Assembly (NCBI RefSeq): GCF_032773895.1
Contig: NZ_CP120416.1
Span: forward strand, 2,478,001 to 2,542,000
DNA from: Teredinibacter sp. KSP-S5-2
Lineage (GTDB): Bacteria > Pseudomonadota > Gammaproteobacteria > Pseudomonadales > Cellvibrionaceae
Length of the DNA stretch: 64,000 bases
Reading direction: 5' to 3'
Position 1 is the first letter of the stretch. Each line of letters opens with the position of its first letter. The notes beneath the pieces were generated by a model. The model was not told the origin of the DNA. It ran no database searches and saw only the letters and a list, made by a program, of their open reading frames with translations. The position numbers and the translations under genes are program-made. This document shows positions 26,923 to 36,305 of the stretch, piece by piece.

Positions 26923-27680
26923 ATTTCTATGCCATAAAAGCCATTTATGTATACGAACTGGCGAGAACCTGGCGCACGATTTTGCAGAGCATTGCTTCGC
27001 CAGTGCTTTCCACTTCGCTGTACTTTATTGTGTTTGGTTCTGCCATAGGATCACGAATGGTGGAGATTGACGGCATTCACTACGGTGCATTTATTGTACC
27101 GGGTTTGGTTATGCTGTCTCTGTTAAGTGAAAGCGTATCCAACGCAGCTTTTGGCATTCATATGCCGAAATTTACTGGAACGATTTATGAAATACTGTCT
27201 GCACCGATTTCCGCTCTGGAAACGGTCATTGGTTTTGTAGGTGCGGCTGCCACTAAGTCGATTATTCTAGGCAGCATTATTCTGCTCACTGCCCGTATAT
27301 TTGTCGATTATTCCATTGAGCACCCATTCTGGATGCTGGCCTTCCTCGTGTTAACCTCAGTGACCTTCAGCATGCTTGGCTTCATCATCGGTATTTGGGC
27401 GGACGGATTCGAAAAGCTGCAAATTGTTCCCATGATGATTATCACTCCCCTGACCTTTCTTGGCGGCAGTTTTTATTCTATTAAAATGCTGCCCGAGTTT
27501 TGGCAAACGGTGACGTTATTTAACCCCGTGGTGTATCTTGTGAGCGGCTTCCGTTGGAGTTTTTATGGCTCATCGGATGTGAATGTTGAAATCAGTCTCG
27601 CCATGATCGCGCTCTTTTTAGCAATCTGTTTTCTTGCAGTTTGGTGGATTTTCAAAACCGGCTATAAATTACGGCCTTAG
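26919..27680 (+). CDS. ABC-2 type permease (YadH-like)
   Basis: 253 residues, six membrane segments. The ATG lies inside the stop of the ATPase gene (coupled). An ABC-2 membrane domain is shown by the N-terminal amphipathic helix ([20 protein letters not shown]), [24 protein letters not shown] and [19 protein letters not shown]. The pair forms a minimal exporter, probably for a lipid-like or polysaccharide compound as proposed for this subgroup; that is inference. A hairpin terminator follows. Confidence 0.9.
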   Translation: MNFYAIKAIYVYELARTWRTILQSIASPVLSTSLYFIVFGSAIGSRMVEIDGIHYGAFIVPGLVMLSLLSESVSNAAFGIHMPKFTGTIYEILSAPISALETVIGFVGAAATKSIILGSIILLTARIFVDYSIEHPFWMLAFLVLTSVTFSMLGFIIGIWADGFEKLQIVPMMIITPLTFLGGSFYSIKMLPEFWQTVTLFNPVVYLVSGFRWSFYGSSDVNVEISLAMIALFLAICFLAVWWIFKTGYKLRP

Positions 27681-27706
27681 TCAGTTATCAGTATGCTCAA
27701 ATAAAC

Positions 27707-27736
27707 TTTCGGCAGCGTATAAAAATGCTGTCGAAA
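27707..27736 (+). terminator. terminator after the ABC permease
   Basis: TTTCGGCAGC (27707-27716) pairs with GCTGTCGAAA (27727-27736) through one G-U pair and a 10-nt loop; AAAAATAAC follows. It ends the YadG/YadH-like operon 27 bp after the stop. The T-tract is poor, so efficiency is uncertain. Confidence 0.5.
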
Positions 27737-27830
27737 AATAACACTTTAGCTTGCAATGCAAACCGCACAGCTAAATAGCGAACGAAAACAAAAATAATTT
27801 GAGCGAGATAAGATATAGGGAAAGAAAGAT

Positions 27831-27946
27831 GGAGGGACCCAACCCAGCCACACCCCGGCGCACAATTATACTACTACCGTTGCTCCCTTCCGGGCCTGGC
27901 GGGGTTCGCAGCGAATTGTCGCGAGGGGACCAAGTTGGGTACCACT
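27831..27946 (-). ncRNA. ffs: signal recognition particle 4.5S RNA
   Basis: On the minus strand the core reads CCAGGCCCGGAAGGGAGCAA (about 27880-27898), which is the conserved SRP RNA apical hairpin with the GGAA tetraloop and the internal loop bound by Ffh. The ends pair: GGUACCCAAC near the 5' end with GUUGGGUCCC near the 3' end. The length of about 115 nt matches gammaproteobacterial 4.5S RNA. The exact ends are estimates. It lies between the ABC operon and serA. An ORF that crosses it on the plus strand is ignored. Confidence 0.93.
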
Positions 27947-28018
27947 GCGAGGAGTGTATTGCCCCACTCCTAAGGGCTGGGCATTATGCCAATTTACGCG
28001 GCAAATGCAAGTTTTACT

Positions 28019-29197
28019 TTACCAGCAAAGTACACGTACCGAAGTAACGTGCTCAACATTTTTAATTGCTTCGATTACCTCATCACTGGGTTTTTCAGCA
28101 AAATCCAAAATATTGTATGCAACGTTGTTACGGCTTTTATTCACCATATCAGCAACGTTAACATTGTTGTCGGCGAAGATCGATAAAACGTGGCCCAACA
28201 CGCCGGATACGTTTTCATTGGTAAATGTAATACGGCATATGCTCTCACCACGCGCCATTTCAGTCGCAGGGAAATTTACAGAGTTCTTAATGTTGCCGTT
28301 TTCCAGAAAATCACGCAGTTGGTTTACTGCCATTACCGCACAGTTTTCTTCTGCTTCAGCTGTACTGGCACCGATATGAGGAACCGCAACGACTTTTTCG
28401 TGACCAATTAAGCAAGGCTCTGGGAAGTCACATACGTATTGACGAAGTTGACCTGCATTTAAAGCTTCGACAACAGCTTGCGCATCAACGATAGCGTCAC
28501 GCGCGAAATTCATAATCGCCGCAGATGGTTTCATCAATTTTAATGTATCAGCATTAATCATGTGCTTGGTTGCAGGCAAGGCTGGTACATGCAATGACAA
28601 GTAGTCCACTTGAGAAAGCAAAGCTTCCACACTTTCCATACGACGTACCGCACTAGGCAAACGCCACGCAGCTTCAATGGATAACGCAGGGTCGTAACCC
28701 ACTACGTCCATATCCAATGCAAGAGCCGCATTCGCGACCATGGAACCGATTGCACCAAGGCCGATGATACCCAGCGTTTTACCCGCAAGTTCACTACCAG
28801 CAAAACGTTTCTTTTCTTTTTCCAACAGCTTGGACATATCGCCCGCGTCAGTCATATCACCCAGGGTCGAAACAAAGTCTTTACCCTGAAGAATACCGCG
28901 CGAACTCAATAACATGCCCGCAAGTACCAATTCTTTAACCGCGTTAGCGTTAGCACCGGGAGTATTAAATACCACAATCCCTTTTGCAGTGTACTCGTCA
29001 ACAGGTACATTGTTTGTGCCCGCCCCAGCGCGAGCAACAGCAAGTACGGAACCTGGAATTTCTTCGCCATGTAATTTATGGCTACGCAGAATAAGTGCGT
29101 CTGGTTGGCTGATGTCTTCAGCCACTTGATAGGTGTCTTTAGCGAAAAGCCCAAGACCCTTATCAGAAATTTTATTGTATGTACGAATTTGAAACAT
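28019..29197 (-). CDS. serA: D-3-phosphoglycerate dehydrogenase
   Basis: 392 residues from the ATG at 29197 (MFQIRTYNKIS); an ATG five codons upstream lacks a ribosome site. NAD-binding GLGAIGSMVANAALALDMDV, catalytic Arg in NFARDAIVD, Glu in the DFPEP region and His in VPHIGASTAEAEENC, then a C-terminal ACT domain (about 320-392, ICRITFTNENVSGVLGHVLSIF) for serine feedback. This is the shorter SerA type of about 390 residues. It is encoded 30 bp after serC, making a serine pathway operon (steps 1 and 2). Confidence 0.95.
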   Translation of the reverse strand: MFQIRTYNKISDKGLGLFAKDTYQVAEDISQPDALILRSHKLHGEEIPGSVLAVARAGAGTNNVPVDEYTAKGIVVFNTPGANANAVKELVLAGMLLSSRGILQGKDFVSTLGDMTDAGDMSKLLEKEKKRFAGSELAGKTLGIIGLGAIGSMVANAALALDMDVVGYDPALSIEAAWRLPSAVRRMESVEALLSQVDYLSLHVPALPATKHMINADTLKLMKPSAAIMNFARDAIVDAQAVVEALNAGQLRQYVCDFPEPCLIGHEKVVAVPHIGASTAEAEENCAVMAVNQLRDFLENGNIKNSVNFPATEMARGESICRITFTNENVSGVLGHVLSIFADNNVNVADMVNKSRNNVAYNILDFAEKPSDEVIEAIKNVEHVTSVRVLCW

Positions 29198-29227
29198 GGT
29201 TTCGTTTTCCATTATGTCGTTATTAAT

Positions 29228-30346
29228 TTAAGCCGCAGTGATTTCTTGGTATGCCCAACTCAACCAAGGCATCAACAGCTCCATATCAGATTTTTCCACT
29301 GTAGCGCCGCCCCAGATACGCATCCCCGCAGGTGCATCACGATAAGCGCCAATATCATAGGCAACGCCTTCGCTATCAAGTAACTTAATCATGGCTTTCA
29401 CTTGTGCCGCGTCAGCTTTCAGCTTCAAACAGATACTGGTGTTTGACAGTGTGGCTTCATCTTCTGCAAGGAAATCGATCCAGTCGTTTGCGTCAACAAA
29501 GCTTTTTACCACTGCCAGGTTTTCTTCAGATTTTTTGATTGCCGCTTCGAGACCACCCAATTCTTTAACCCAGGCAAGCGCATCCAGATAATCTGCTACG
29601 CACAACATGGAAGGTGTGTTGATGGTTTCACCACGGAAAATACCTTCAATCAGTTTTCCACCTTTAGTCATGCGGAATAACTTCGGCATAGGCCAGGAAG
29701 GTGTGTAAGTCTCCAAACGTTCAACTGCTCGAGGGCTAAGGATCAGAACACCGTGAGCGCCTTCACCGCCGAGTACTTTTTGCCAGCTATAGGTAACAAC
29801 ATCCAGCTTTTCCCATGGAAGATCCATTGCAAAAACTGCAGAAGTGGCGTCACAGATGGTTAAGCCTTTGCGGTCATCCGCAATCCAATCGCCATTAGGC
29901 ACTTTTACACCAGCTGTTGTGCCGTTCCAGGTAAAGATAACGTCGTTATCCATATTGACCTGACTCAGGTCTGGAAGCTTACCGTAGTCCGCTTCCATGA
30001 TATTTACGTTATCCAACTTCAATTGTTTGGTGATATCCGCAACCCAACCAGAACCAAATGATTCCCATGCAAGGACATCGATAGGACGAGCGCCAAGTAA
30101 TGACCACAAGGCCATCTCTACAGCACCGGTATCGGAACCGGGAACAATCCCCACTCTGTACCCCTCGGGCAGACCTAAAAGCTCTGCGGTTTCGGTGCAC
30201 GCTTTCCCTAAAACTTCTTTACCCAACGAGGAGCGATGCGAACGGCCAAGGGTGCGGACATCAAGCTTGTTGACATCGTAACCTGGGCGTTTGCTACATG
30301 GGCCAGAAGAGAAGTTCGGATTTTGAGGTTTAGTATTAGGGCGCAT
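29228..30346 (-). CDS. serC: phosphoserine aminotransferase
   Basis: 372 residues starting [22 protein letters not shown] with GAGGAC six bases ahead. A class V PLP fold: [46 protein letters not shown], and the PLP Lys in [10 protein letters not shown]. The sequence is of the alphaproteobacterial/archaeal PSAT type rather than the E. coli type. It converts 3-phosphohydroxypyruvate to phosphoserine. A 209-bp region upstream (30347-30555) separates it from cnoX and has a small hairpin CCTGGA/TCCAGG (30455-30478) that could be part of a leader. Confidence 0.93.
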   Translation of the reverse strand: MRPNTKPQNPNFSSGPCSKRPGYDVNKLDVRTLGRSHRSSLGKEVLGKACTETAELLGLPEGYRVGIVPGSDTGAVEMALWSLLGARPIDVLAWESFGSGWVADITKQLKLDNVNIMEADYGKLPDLSQVNMDNDVIFTWNGTTAGVKVPNGDWIADDRKGLTICDATSAVFAMDLPWEKLDVVTYSWQKVLGGEGAHGVLILSPRAVERLETYTPSWPMPKLFRMTKGGKLIEGIFRGETINTPSMLCVADYLDALAWVKELGGLEAAIKKSEENLAVVKSFVDANDWIDFLAEDEATLSNTSICLKLKADAAQVKAMIKLLDSEGVAYDIGAYRDAPAGMRIWGGATVEKSDMELLMPWLSWAYQEITAA

Positions 30347-30555
30347 TTTTGTCCTCGACTAAGTGCACAGCTAAATGCAATTGACCTGCCCAAAAATCAA
30401 GCAGTCACCTGGTTAAGAGGATGACCGGGTTGAACAGCAGGAAGTTAACGGGCACCTGGACTGCCATATCCTTCCAGGACCCTGAAAAAGGGGCGCTATT
30501 ATGCCACCTTTCGAATAGCCATCCTAGCTGCTCAAATCAAATAATCTAATATCGG

Positions 30556-31419
30556 CTAATAGAGTAAGGTATATAGCTTCCGCTGATATTTAACCGCCAA
30601 ACTGTCGCCCTTTCCTAGCACTGCCAATATGTCGGTGAAGGCCTTCTTCGCTTCCCCATCTTTAAAGTTAAGATCTCGACTGAGTATCCCAAATAGAATA
30701 TCCAAGGCCTCTTCATAGAAGTCGTTTTGCGAGTATTGAACCGCGAGCTGGAGTTGCAACTCACGATCCTCCGGTGACGCTTGTAACTGCTGTTTAATGG
30801 CATCGATTTCCGGGCTGTTTTTTGCCTCTTTGGCTAATTCCAGCTCCGCCATCACTTTTTCATAGGCGGAATCTCGATCAACCAACTTCACCCCTTCCAA
30901 CACCTGCTCGGCTTCGGCGAGGCGTTTTTGCTCGATATACACAATGGCCAATGTCATGGCGATGTCAGCACGCTTGCCTGAATCCTCGTAAGCCTGCTGC
31001 AATATCGGGAGCGCCTCGGAAAAAGAAGCGGACGCGATTAATCCCTGAGCTTGTTGCAGTTGCAGGTCGTAGGATTTAGGAAGATATTTATCAAGCAGTT
31101 CTCGTACTTGCTGCTCAGGCTGTGCTCCAGCGAAACCATCTACAGGTTGGCCATCCTTCATAACCATAACGGTTGGCAAACTCCGCACGCCAAATTGCGC
31201 GGCAATCATCTGCTGCTCATCGGCGTTAACCTTGGCGAGTAAAAATTGGCCAGCATATTCGTTAGCCAATTTTTCCAAAACCGGCATCAGGTTTTTACAG
31301 GGTTCACACCAATCCGCCCAGAAGTCGATCACAACAGGTCGGTTAAACGACTCATCAATCAATAATTCTTTTGCGTTTTGTTCGGAAACGTCCTGAATAT
31401 ACGCGCCTTGTTCGATCAT
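30556..31419 (-). CDS. cnoX: thioredoxin-fold/TPR chaperone (CnoX/YbbN-like)
   Basis: 287 residues: a thioredoxin domain (1-110) with WADWCEPCKNL, PVLEKLANEY and the cis-Pro SLPTVMVMKDG, then a C-terminal TPR-like domain (120-287) of paired helices, as in YbbN/CnoX. CnoX is a redox-active holdase that passes clients to GroEL. The CEPC motif is complete, unlike the SQHC of E. coli YbbN, so this copy could act as a disulfide reductase as well. It stands alone before serC. Confidence 0.88.
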   Translation of the reverse strand: MIEQGAYIQDVSEQNAKELLIDESFNRPVVIDFWADWCEPCKNLMPVLEKLANEYAGQFLLAKVNADEQQMIAAQFGVRSLPTVMVMKDGQPVDGFAGAQPEQQVRELLDKYLPKSYDLQLQQAQGLIASASFSEALPILQQAYEDSGKRADIAMTLAIVYIEQKRLAEAEQVLEGVKLVDRDSAYEKVMAELELAKEAKNSPEIDAIKQQLQASPEDRELQLQLAVQYSQNDFYEEALDILFGILSRDLNFKDGEAKKAFTDILAVLGKGDSLAVKYQRKLYTLLY

Positions 31420-31660
31420 ATGGGCCTCTAGAGAGCGAATAAAATTTCAACAAATCCCCAAATTGGGGCAAAAAGTTCAAAATCAATACAACCGACCCTC
31501 CCGGTTTGATGAAGTTCTCAAACTCAGGGAAAAATCGAAAGATCAGTCTAGAGAAACACAAGGAAAATTCAATTCCATGACTGCCAATTGACGACCTTAG
31601 TACTAAACTCATTTGTTAGTGGAAACACTTTCAAATACACATAAATAACAGGTAATAAAT

Positions 31661-31948
31661 ATGTCAAACGAAGGTTATCACGAACCCGTCGAACTACTTT
31701 CAGACGAAACCAAAGATATGCACAAAGCCATTGTTTCCTTAATGGAAGAACTGGAAGCCGTCGATTGGTACAACCAACGAGTGGACACTTGTAAGGACGA
31801 GGAACTGAAAGCAATCCTGATCCACAATCGGGATGAAGAAAAAGAACACGCTGCTATGGTTATGGAATGGATTAGAAGAAAAGATCCGACCTTTAATAAG
31901 GAATTACGCGACTTTTTATTTACGGACAAACCCATAGCCCATAAATAA
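31661..31948 (+). CDS. encapsulated-ferritin-like (EncFtn) protein without a cargo tail
   Basis: 95 residues. The core matches EncFtn ferroxidases: LMEELEAVDWYNQR (helix 1) and NRDEEKEHAAMVMEW (helix 2). Glu30, Glu60 and His63 correspond to the iron ligands Glu32, Glu62 and His65 of the Rhodospirillum protein. Typical members have about 25-45 more residues, ending in a peptide that loads them into an encapsulin shell; here the protein ends at TDKPIAHK. No encapsulin gene is nearby. It would still form the ring-like decamer that oxidises Fe(II), but its location and partner are open. It has its own promoter region and is followed by phaB. Confidence 0.85.
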   Translation: MSNEGYHEPVELLSDETKDMHKAIVSLMEELEAVDWYNQRVDTCKDEELKAILIHNRDEEKEHAAMVMEWIRRKDPTFNKELRDFLFTDKPIAHK

Positions 31949-32011
31949 TTGCTTACAATTCTTTGTCTAACACTCCATTCGCTTTAACCTGAATCCCAAA
32001 AGGAGATACCC

Positions 32012-32734
32012 ATGAGTCGAGTTGCTCTGGTAACAGGTGGTACAAGAGGCATAGGCAAAGCAATATCACTTCATTTAAAAGAACATGGCTACACCGTTAT
32101 TGCCAATTACTCCAGCAATAATGATGCAGCCGTGGCATTTCATAAAAAGCACGGCATTCCAGTTTATCAATTTGACGTTAGCGATTTTTCTGCGTGCCAA
32201 AAAGCGGTTAAGCAAATTACCAGCGACTATGGCCACATTGATATTTTGGTCAACAATGCTGGTATAACCCGAGACAGTACACTGCACAACATGACGGAAG
32301 AAAACTGGCATGCTGTGCTGGATACCAACCTTAGCTCATGTTTTAATCTTTGCCGTTGTGTCATTGATGGGATGCGCGAACGGGAGTTTGGCAGAATAGT
32401 AAACATCGGCTCAATTAACGGCCAGGCAGGGCAATACGGCCAAGTTAATTACGCCGCAGCAAAATCCGGTATTCATGGTTTTACTAAAGCCCTGGCTCAG
32501 GAAGGTGCAGGCAAAGGCATTACCGTCAACGCCATTGCCCCAGGTTATATTGCGACGGATATGGTCAGAGCTGTACCAGAGAAAGTACTGGAAAAAATCA
32601 TTGCCAAGATTCCCGTAGGACGACTAGGAGATGCGGAAGACATTGCTAGAGGTGTCGGATTTTTAGTGGCAGATGAAGCAGGTTTTATTACTGGCTCCAC
32701 ACTGTCAATCAATGGTGGCCAACATATGTATTGA
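32012..32734 (+). CDS. phaB: acetoacetyl-CoA reductase
   Basis: 240 residues, an SDR with TGGTRGIGKA (NADPH loop), NNAG, Ser in NIGSING and YAAAKSG (Tyr-x-x-x-Lys). QAGQYGQVNYAAAK is the PhaB signature. It makes (R)-3-hydroxybutyryl-CoA for the PHA synthase encoded at 41-42.7 kb. AAGGAGA precedes the ATG. No phaA is seen nearby. A terminator follows, and the neighbours on both sides are unrelated. Confidence 0.92.
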   Translation: MSRVALVTGGTRGIGKAISLHLKEHGYTVIANYSSNNDAAVAFHKKHGIPVYQFDVSDFSACQKAVKQITSDYGHIDILVNNAGITRDSTLHNMTEENWHAVLDTNLSSCFNLCRCVIDGMREREFGRIVNIGSINGQAGQYGQVNYAAAKSGIHGFTKALAQEGAGKGITVNAIAPGYIATDMVRAVPEKVLEKIIAKIPVGRLGDAEDIARGVGFLVADEAGFITGSTLSINGGQHMY

Positions 32735-32739
32735 TACTT

Positions 32740-32777
32740 TTTGGAGGTCACACAACAAATGGGCCTCCAAACTTTTT
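32740..32777 (+). terminator. terminator after phaB
   Basis: TTTGGAGG (32740-32747) with CCTCCAAA (32764-32771), followed by CTTTTTG. It lies six bp after the phaB stop and faces the convergent symporter gene. Confidence 0.8.
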
Positions 32778-32784
32778 GCGTTAT

Positions 32785-34197
32785 TTATTCGTATTTTACG
32801 GCTTCCACCTTTCCGGAATACCTGCCCAAATACAATAACAATAAACCACTTAGAATACCCGGCAAACCTTCATAAACGGCAGAATGCCACCCCATCAATC
32901 GCCAAAACAACGCCACAGACAATCCTAAAAATATTGCGAAAATACTCACTTTACTCGAAGGCTGCCATTTTAAACACAAGCCAATTAACAAAGGCGAGAA
33001 CGCACTCGCCAAGCCTGACCAGGCAAGAATTACCAAGCTAAATACACTTTCTTTATTCAACAATGCCCATAGCAATGCCATTAGCGTGACGAATAATGTA
33101 ACCAGTTTTATCAGCAGTGTTTTTTCAACATTACGCGGCATAAGATCATGAGTAATGGCCGCCGAACAACTTAAAATCAAAGAGTCTGCTGTCGACATAG
33201 TTGCCGCAAAGATACCGGCCAAAACGACACCAACAAAAAATGGTGAAAATAATTCCTGAGCCATTGTTGGCAAAGCCAATTCCGCATCAAAGCTGGCAGC
33301 ATCAGTCAAATACACTCGGGCTAACATGCCAACAGCGGTCGCCATGGCATAAAAAATAGTGAACCATGAGTAGTACCACATTCTGGCGATTCGAATATTA
33401 TCGCTATCATCCAATGTCATAAACCTCACCATTATGTGAGGCTGACCGATTACGGAGAAACCAGCAAACATCCATGCGACAGCAAATAAGGCTCCACCCG
33501 CCAAACCGGGAAGAGCTAAGTCTTTGGGAAATAAATCAAGAAAGCCATCAACCGCACTCATTTTTTCAATGGCACCCCCAAACCCTCCCAAACCGATCAA
33601 TGCAAAAACCAGCAATATACCCATCGCAAAAATCATAACGGAAGATTGAGCTGCGTCAGTCCAGATAGAAGCGCGAATGCCACCAGCAAAACAATAAGCG
33701 GTAACCAATACCGCACCCAATACCGCACCAGCCCAGAGCGGCCACTCCAACAACACATGCAACGCTTTACTACCTGCGACCAATTGAGCGCTGGCGTAAG
33801 CAAGTAAAAAAATCAAAGATACCAACCCAATAATAGGTTGCAACGCCTTACTCTTTCCGCCATACCAGTGACTAAGCACACCGGCATAACTGACTTCGTC
33901 ACATTTTTCTGTTGCGCGCCTTAATCGCGAGTGAACGAATGTCGAGGCCAGGTAGTCACCAAGAATCCACCCCACCATCAACCAGATAGAAGCCAACCCC
34001 GTGACATAGGTATAACCGATAACACCAATAAACATGTATCCGCTATTGTTTGTTGCTACGGCGGACAACCCCACCAACCAGGGACGAATAGAACTGCTTG
34101 CAAGATAATAGTCATGTCGAGAAGCGACACTTTTTTTTGCGGAGAATAAGCCAATTGCTGTAAAAACAGCTAAAAATAAAATAAATGAAATAATCAT
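32785..34197 (-). CDS. sodium:solute symporter (SSS family)
   Basis: 470 residues, about 13 membrane segments. SSS hallmarks: NSGYMFIGVIGYTYVTGLASIW, GGIRASIWTDAAQ and GQPHIMVRFM, and ADSLILSCSAAIT near the Na2 site. It resembles PutP/proline-type carriers. Its place beside the ectoine genes suggests uptake of a compatible solute (proline, betaine or ectoine), which is inference. It is transcribed in the same direction as ectABC but separated from ask by 197 bp and a terminator, so it is not part of that operon. Confidence 0.9.
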   Translation of the reverse strand: MIISFILFLAVFTAIGLFSAKKSVASRHDYYLASSSIRPWLVGLSAVATNNSGYMFIGVIGYTYVTGLASIWLMVGWILGDYLASTFVHSRLRRATEKCDEVSYAGVLSHWYGGKSKALQPIIGLVSLIFLLAYASAQLVAGSKALHVLLEWPLWAGAVLGAVLVTAYCFAGGIRASIWTDAAQSSVMIFAMGILLVFALIGLGGFGGAIEKMSAVDGFLDLFPKDLALPGLAGGALFAVAWMFAGFSVIGQPHIMVRFMTLDDSDNIRIARMWYYSWFTIFYAMATAVGMLARVYLTDAASFDAELALPTMAQELFSPFFVGVVLAGIFAATMSTADSLILSCSAAITHDLMPRNVEKTLLIKLVTLFVTLMALLWALLNKESVFSLVILAWSGLASAFSPLLIGLCLKWQPSSKVSIFAIFLGLSVALFWRLMGWHSAVYEGLPGILSGLLLLYLGRYSGKVEAVKYE

Positions 34198-34348
34198 AGC
34201 TCTATTGTTTTTTAATTTATATTTTTTGAATACACATTAAACCACCATCCAAAGCACTCACTCCATCCACACACTAGAGCCGAACCAAACAAGAGAAAGT
34301 AATTTAATATTAACTGTTCGTAATAATGCTCGACCATTTAATACTAAA

Positions 34349-34377
34349 AACCCCAGAAGGCTTGGCATTCTGGGGTT
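34349..34377 (-). terminator. terminator of the ectABC-ask operon
   Basis: AACCCCAGAA (34349-34358) and TTCTGGGGTT (34368-34377) form a perfect 10-bp stem with a 9-nt loop; read on the minus strand it continues GGGGTTTTTAG. It is 17 bp downstream of the aspartokinase stop. Confidence 0.9.
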
Positions 34378-34394
34378 CTGTTAAGACGCTTAAA

Positions 34395-35834
34395 CTAGGC
34401 CGCGCATATTGTCGGGCCGTGTTCGTACTCCTCGACCAGACAGGCGTGTAAGCTCTTCACTGCAAGTTCATAATCCCCCTCCTCAACCATGAACTGCATA
34501 TCAACTTGACGCATAGATTGATGAACTGCCAACACACTGATTCGCGCATCGGCTAACGCACCAACAGTTTTGGCCAAGATACCAGAGACTTTCATGTCAC
34601 TACCTATCGCCGAGACTATCGCCACCTTCTTCTGATTAAACTCAGCTTCCGGGTATTTATCCTGCAGAACCGCACAAATTCGTTTTATTGTTTTCAAATT
34701 TGTCGAGAGGTAGTGGGTAATGGTGTTGGCATTAATATCTTTCGACACAACATGTGCATTAAAACGTTTTAATACATCAAGAATAGACTTATCGTAGATA
34801 GGCATGTTGCCTGCCATATCCTGGTCAAACAGCTCCAGGGCAAATACCCCCTTACGACCTGCAATAATTTCCACACATGGACGATCACTGACATACGCGC
34901 CGGTAATTAACGTACCTGGGTGATCAGGCTCAAACGTATTTTTGACTCGCAAAGGAATGTCGTTCTGGCGTAAACCTTTTGCAGCTTTGGGGTGGATGGC
35001 TTCCATACCCAAATTCGCCAATTGATCAGCCACGTCATAGTTTGTTCGACCAATGGGAACAGCATTGCCTTCACCCACCAAACGAGGGTCAGCACTACTC
35101 AAGTGAAACTCTTTATGAATAACAGCCTCTCTTGCTTCGGTTAGTACTGCAATCCGACTAAAGGTCATTTCGCTATAACCACGATCAAAGGTAGTCATCA
35201 ACCCATTTTCACAATGAGCATAACCGGTCACAATCGGTAATAAATTTTCCAAATCAAGATTTTCAAACGCCAATTTAATTCGCTCATCCAACGGCATTTG
35301 ATGAGGAGACTGCCAACCAGTAAGGTCAACATAAATGGCATTTACCCCATCCCGCTGGAGCAACTCAGCCATATTCCAAGCACTATGTGCCTCACCAATA
35401 CTGGCTAACATCTCCCGAACGGTCGAGATGTGAGACTCAAGAGAAAAGTGACCATGCTGGCACAAGCGCTGCAGATCCGCCAAACAACGTTTTGCATCTT
35501 CAAGCCGGTCCAGAATGAAAGTGTTCGCCTTTTCGAGAGACTTACTACTACCAAAAAGCTGACTGTTAATTTGCAGCACTTCGGTTTTCAGACTTTCCAA
35601 TAAGTCGATCCAGCTATCATCATTCACACCACTGGCAAACTGGGCAAAAATGCCAGGGCTGCCATTTTTTTTATGCTCCAACAACTGATTGGTGATACCA
35701 CCATAAGCCGACACAACAAAAACCCGTTGATACAAGCTATCAGATTGACTCGGCTTGAGAATAATATTATCTCTCACGGCCGAGTAGTTGCTCATAGAAG
35801 TGCCACCAATTTTTTCGACACTGTGCTTTTTCAT
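34395..35834 (-). CDS. ask: ectoine-specific aspartokinase (Ask_Ect)
   Basis: 479 residues. KIGGTSMSNYSAVRDNI is the aspartokinase start typical of the Ect branch, followed by VVSAYGGITNQLLEH, HKEFHLSSADPRLV and two ACT units (about 345-479, for example AIVSAIGSDMKVSGILAKTVGALADARI). It makes aspartyl phosphate for the ectoine route, probably less inhibited by lysine or threonine than the housekeeping enzyme. It is the last gene of ectA-ectB-ectC-ask, 40 bp after ectC. Confidence 0.93.
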   Translation of the reverse strand: MKKHSVEKIGGTSMSNYSAVRDNIILKPSQSDSLYQRVFVVSAYGGITNQLLEHKKNGSPGIFAQFASGVNDDSWIDLLESLKTEVLQINSQLFGSSKSLEKANTFILDRLEDAKRCLADLQRLCQHGHFSLESHISTVREMLASIGEAHSAWNMAELLQRDGVNAIYVDLTGWQSPHQMPLDERIKLAFENLDLENLLPIVTGYAHCENGLMTTFDRGYSEMTFSRIAVLTEAREAVIHKEFHLSSADPRLVGEGNAVPIGRTNYDVADQLANLGMEAIHPKAAKGLRQNDIPLRVKNTFEPDHPGTLITGAYVSDRPCVEIIAGRKGVFALELFDQDMAGNMPIYDKSILDVLKRFNAHVVSKDINANTITHYLSTNLKTIKRICAVLQDKYPEAEFNQKKVAIVSAIGSDMKVSGILAKTVGALADARISVLAVHQSMRQVDMQFMVEEGDYELAVKSLHACLVEEYEHGPTICAA

Positions 35835-35874
35835 TTAGTCCTCTACTTACACCAGTTTGCGACACCCAAGGGTG

Positions 35875-36279
35875 CTATTCATCAATAACTTCTGCATCCA
35901 GTTCATAGGCACCATCCTTATTGTGAACCTCAGTTCCATTTAGCGGAGGATTAAACACGCAGGCCATTGTCATTTCTTCAAAAGCTCGAAGAATATGCTG
36001 GTCATGTTTATCCAAGATATAAATGGTCCCAGGTTCAATCGGATGAACTTTACCATCAGCTATGGTTTCAACTTCACCCCGCCCGGACATGCAATAAACG
36101 GATTCCAGATGGTTCTGATAGTGCATTCTAAAGTCTGCACCTTTATAGATGGTCGTAATGTGGAAAGAAAACCCCATCTGGTCCCCTTTTAATAACATAC
36201 GAACACTTTCCCAGTTTCCAGCTGGATCAACAATTCGACGATTTCCCTCTTTTGCCTCTGCCAGATTTCTTACTATCAT
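35875..36279 (-). CDS. ectC: ectoine synthase
   Basis: 134 residues, the usual length. A cupin with [12 protein letters not shown] and [15 protein letters not shown]; Glu59, Tyr87 and His95 match the iron ligands described for EctC from other bacteria (Glu57, Tyr85 and His93 there). It closes N-gamma-acetyl-diaminobutyrate to ectoine. It lies 26 bp after ectB. No ectD (hydroxylase) is in this cluster, so 5-hydroxyectoine is not made from genes here. Confidence 0.97.
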   Translation of the reverse strand: MIVRNLAEAKEGNRRIVDPAGNWESVRMLLKGDQMGFSFHITTIYKGADFRMHYQNHLESVYCMSGRGEVETIADGKVHPIEPGTIYILDKHDQHILRAFEEMTMACVFNPPLNGTEVHNKDGAYELDAEVIDE

Positions 36280-36305
36280 TGATTTAGTCCAAATATTTAA
36301 TTGAA

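Noticed and set aside
27954-28379. Plus-strand ORF of 141 residues running from beside the SRP RNA into serA
   Set aside because: It starts at the 5' flank of ffs and is antisense to the end of serA; composition is that of a shadow frame.
30347-30555. Riboswitch or attenuator upstream of serC
   Set aside because: Only a 6-bp hairpin was found and no leader peptide with Ser codons or known aptamer motif; left as a plain leader.
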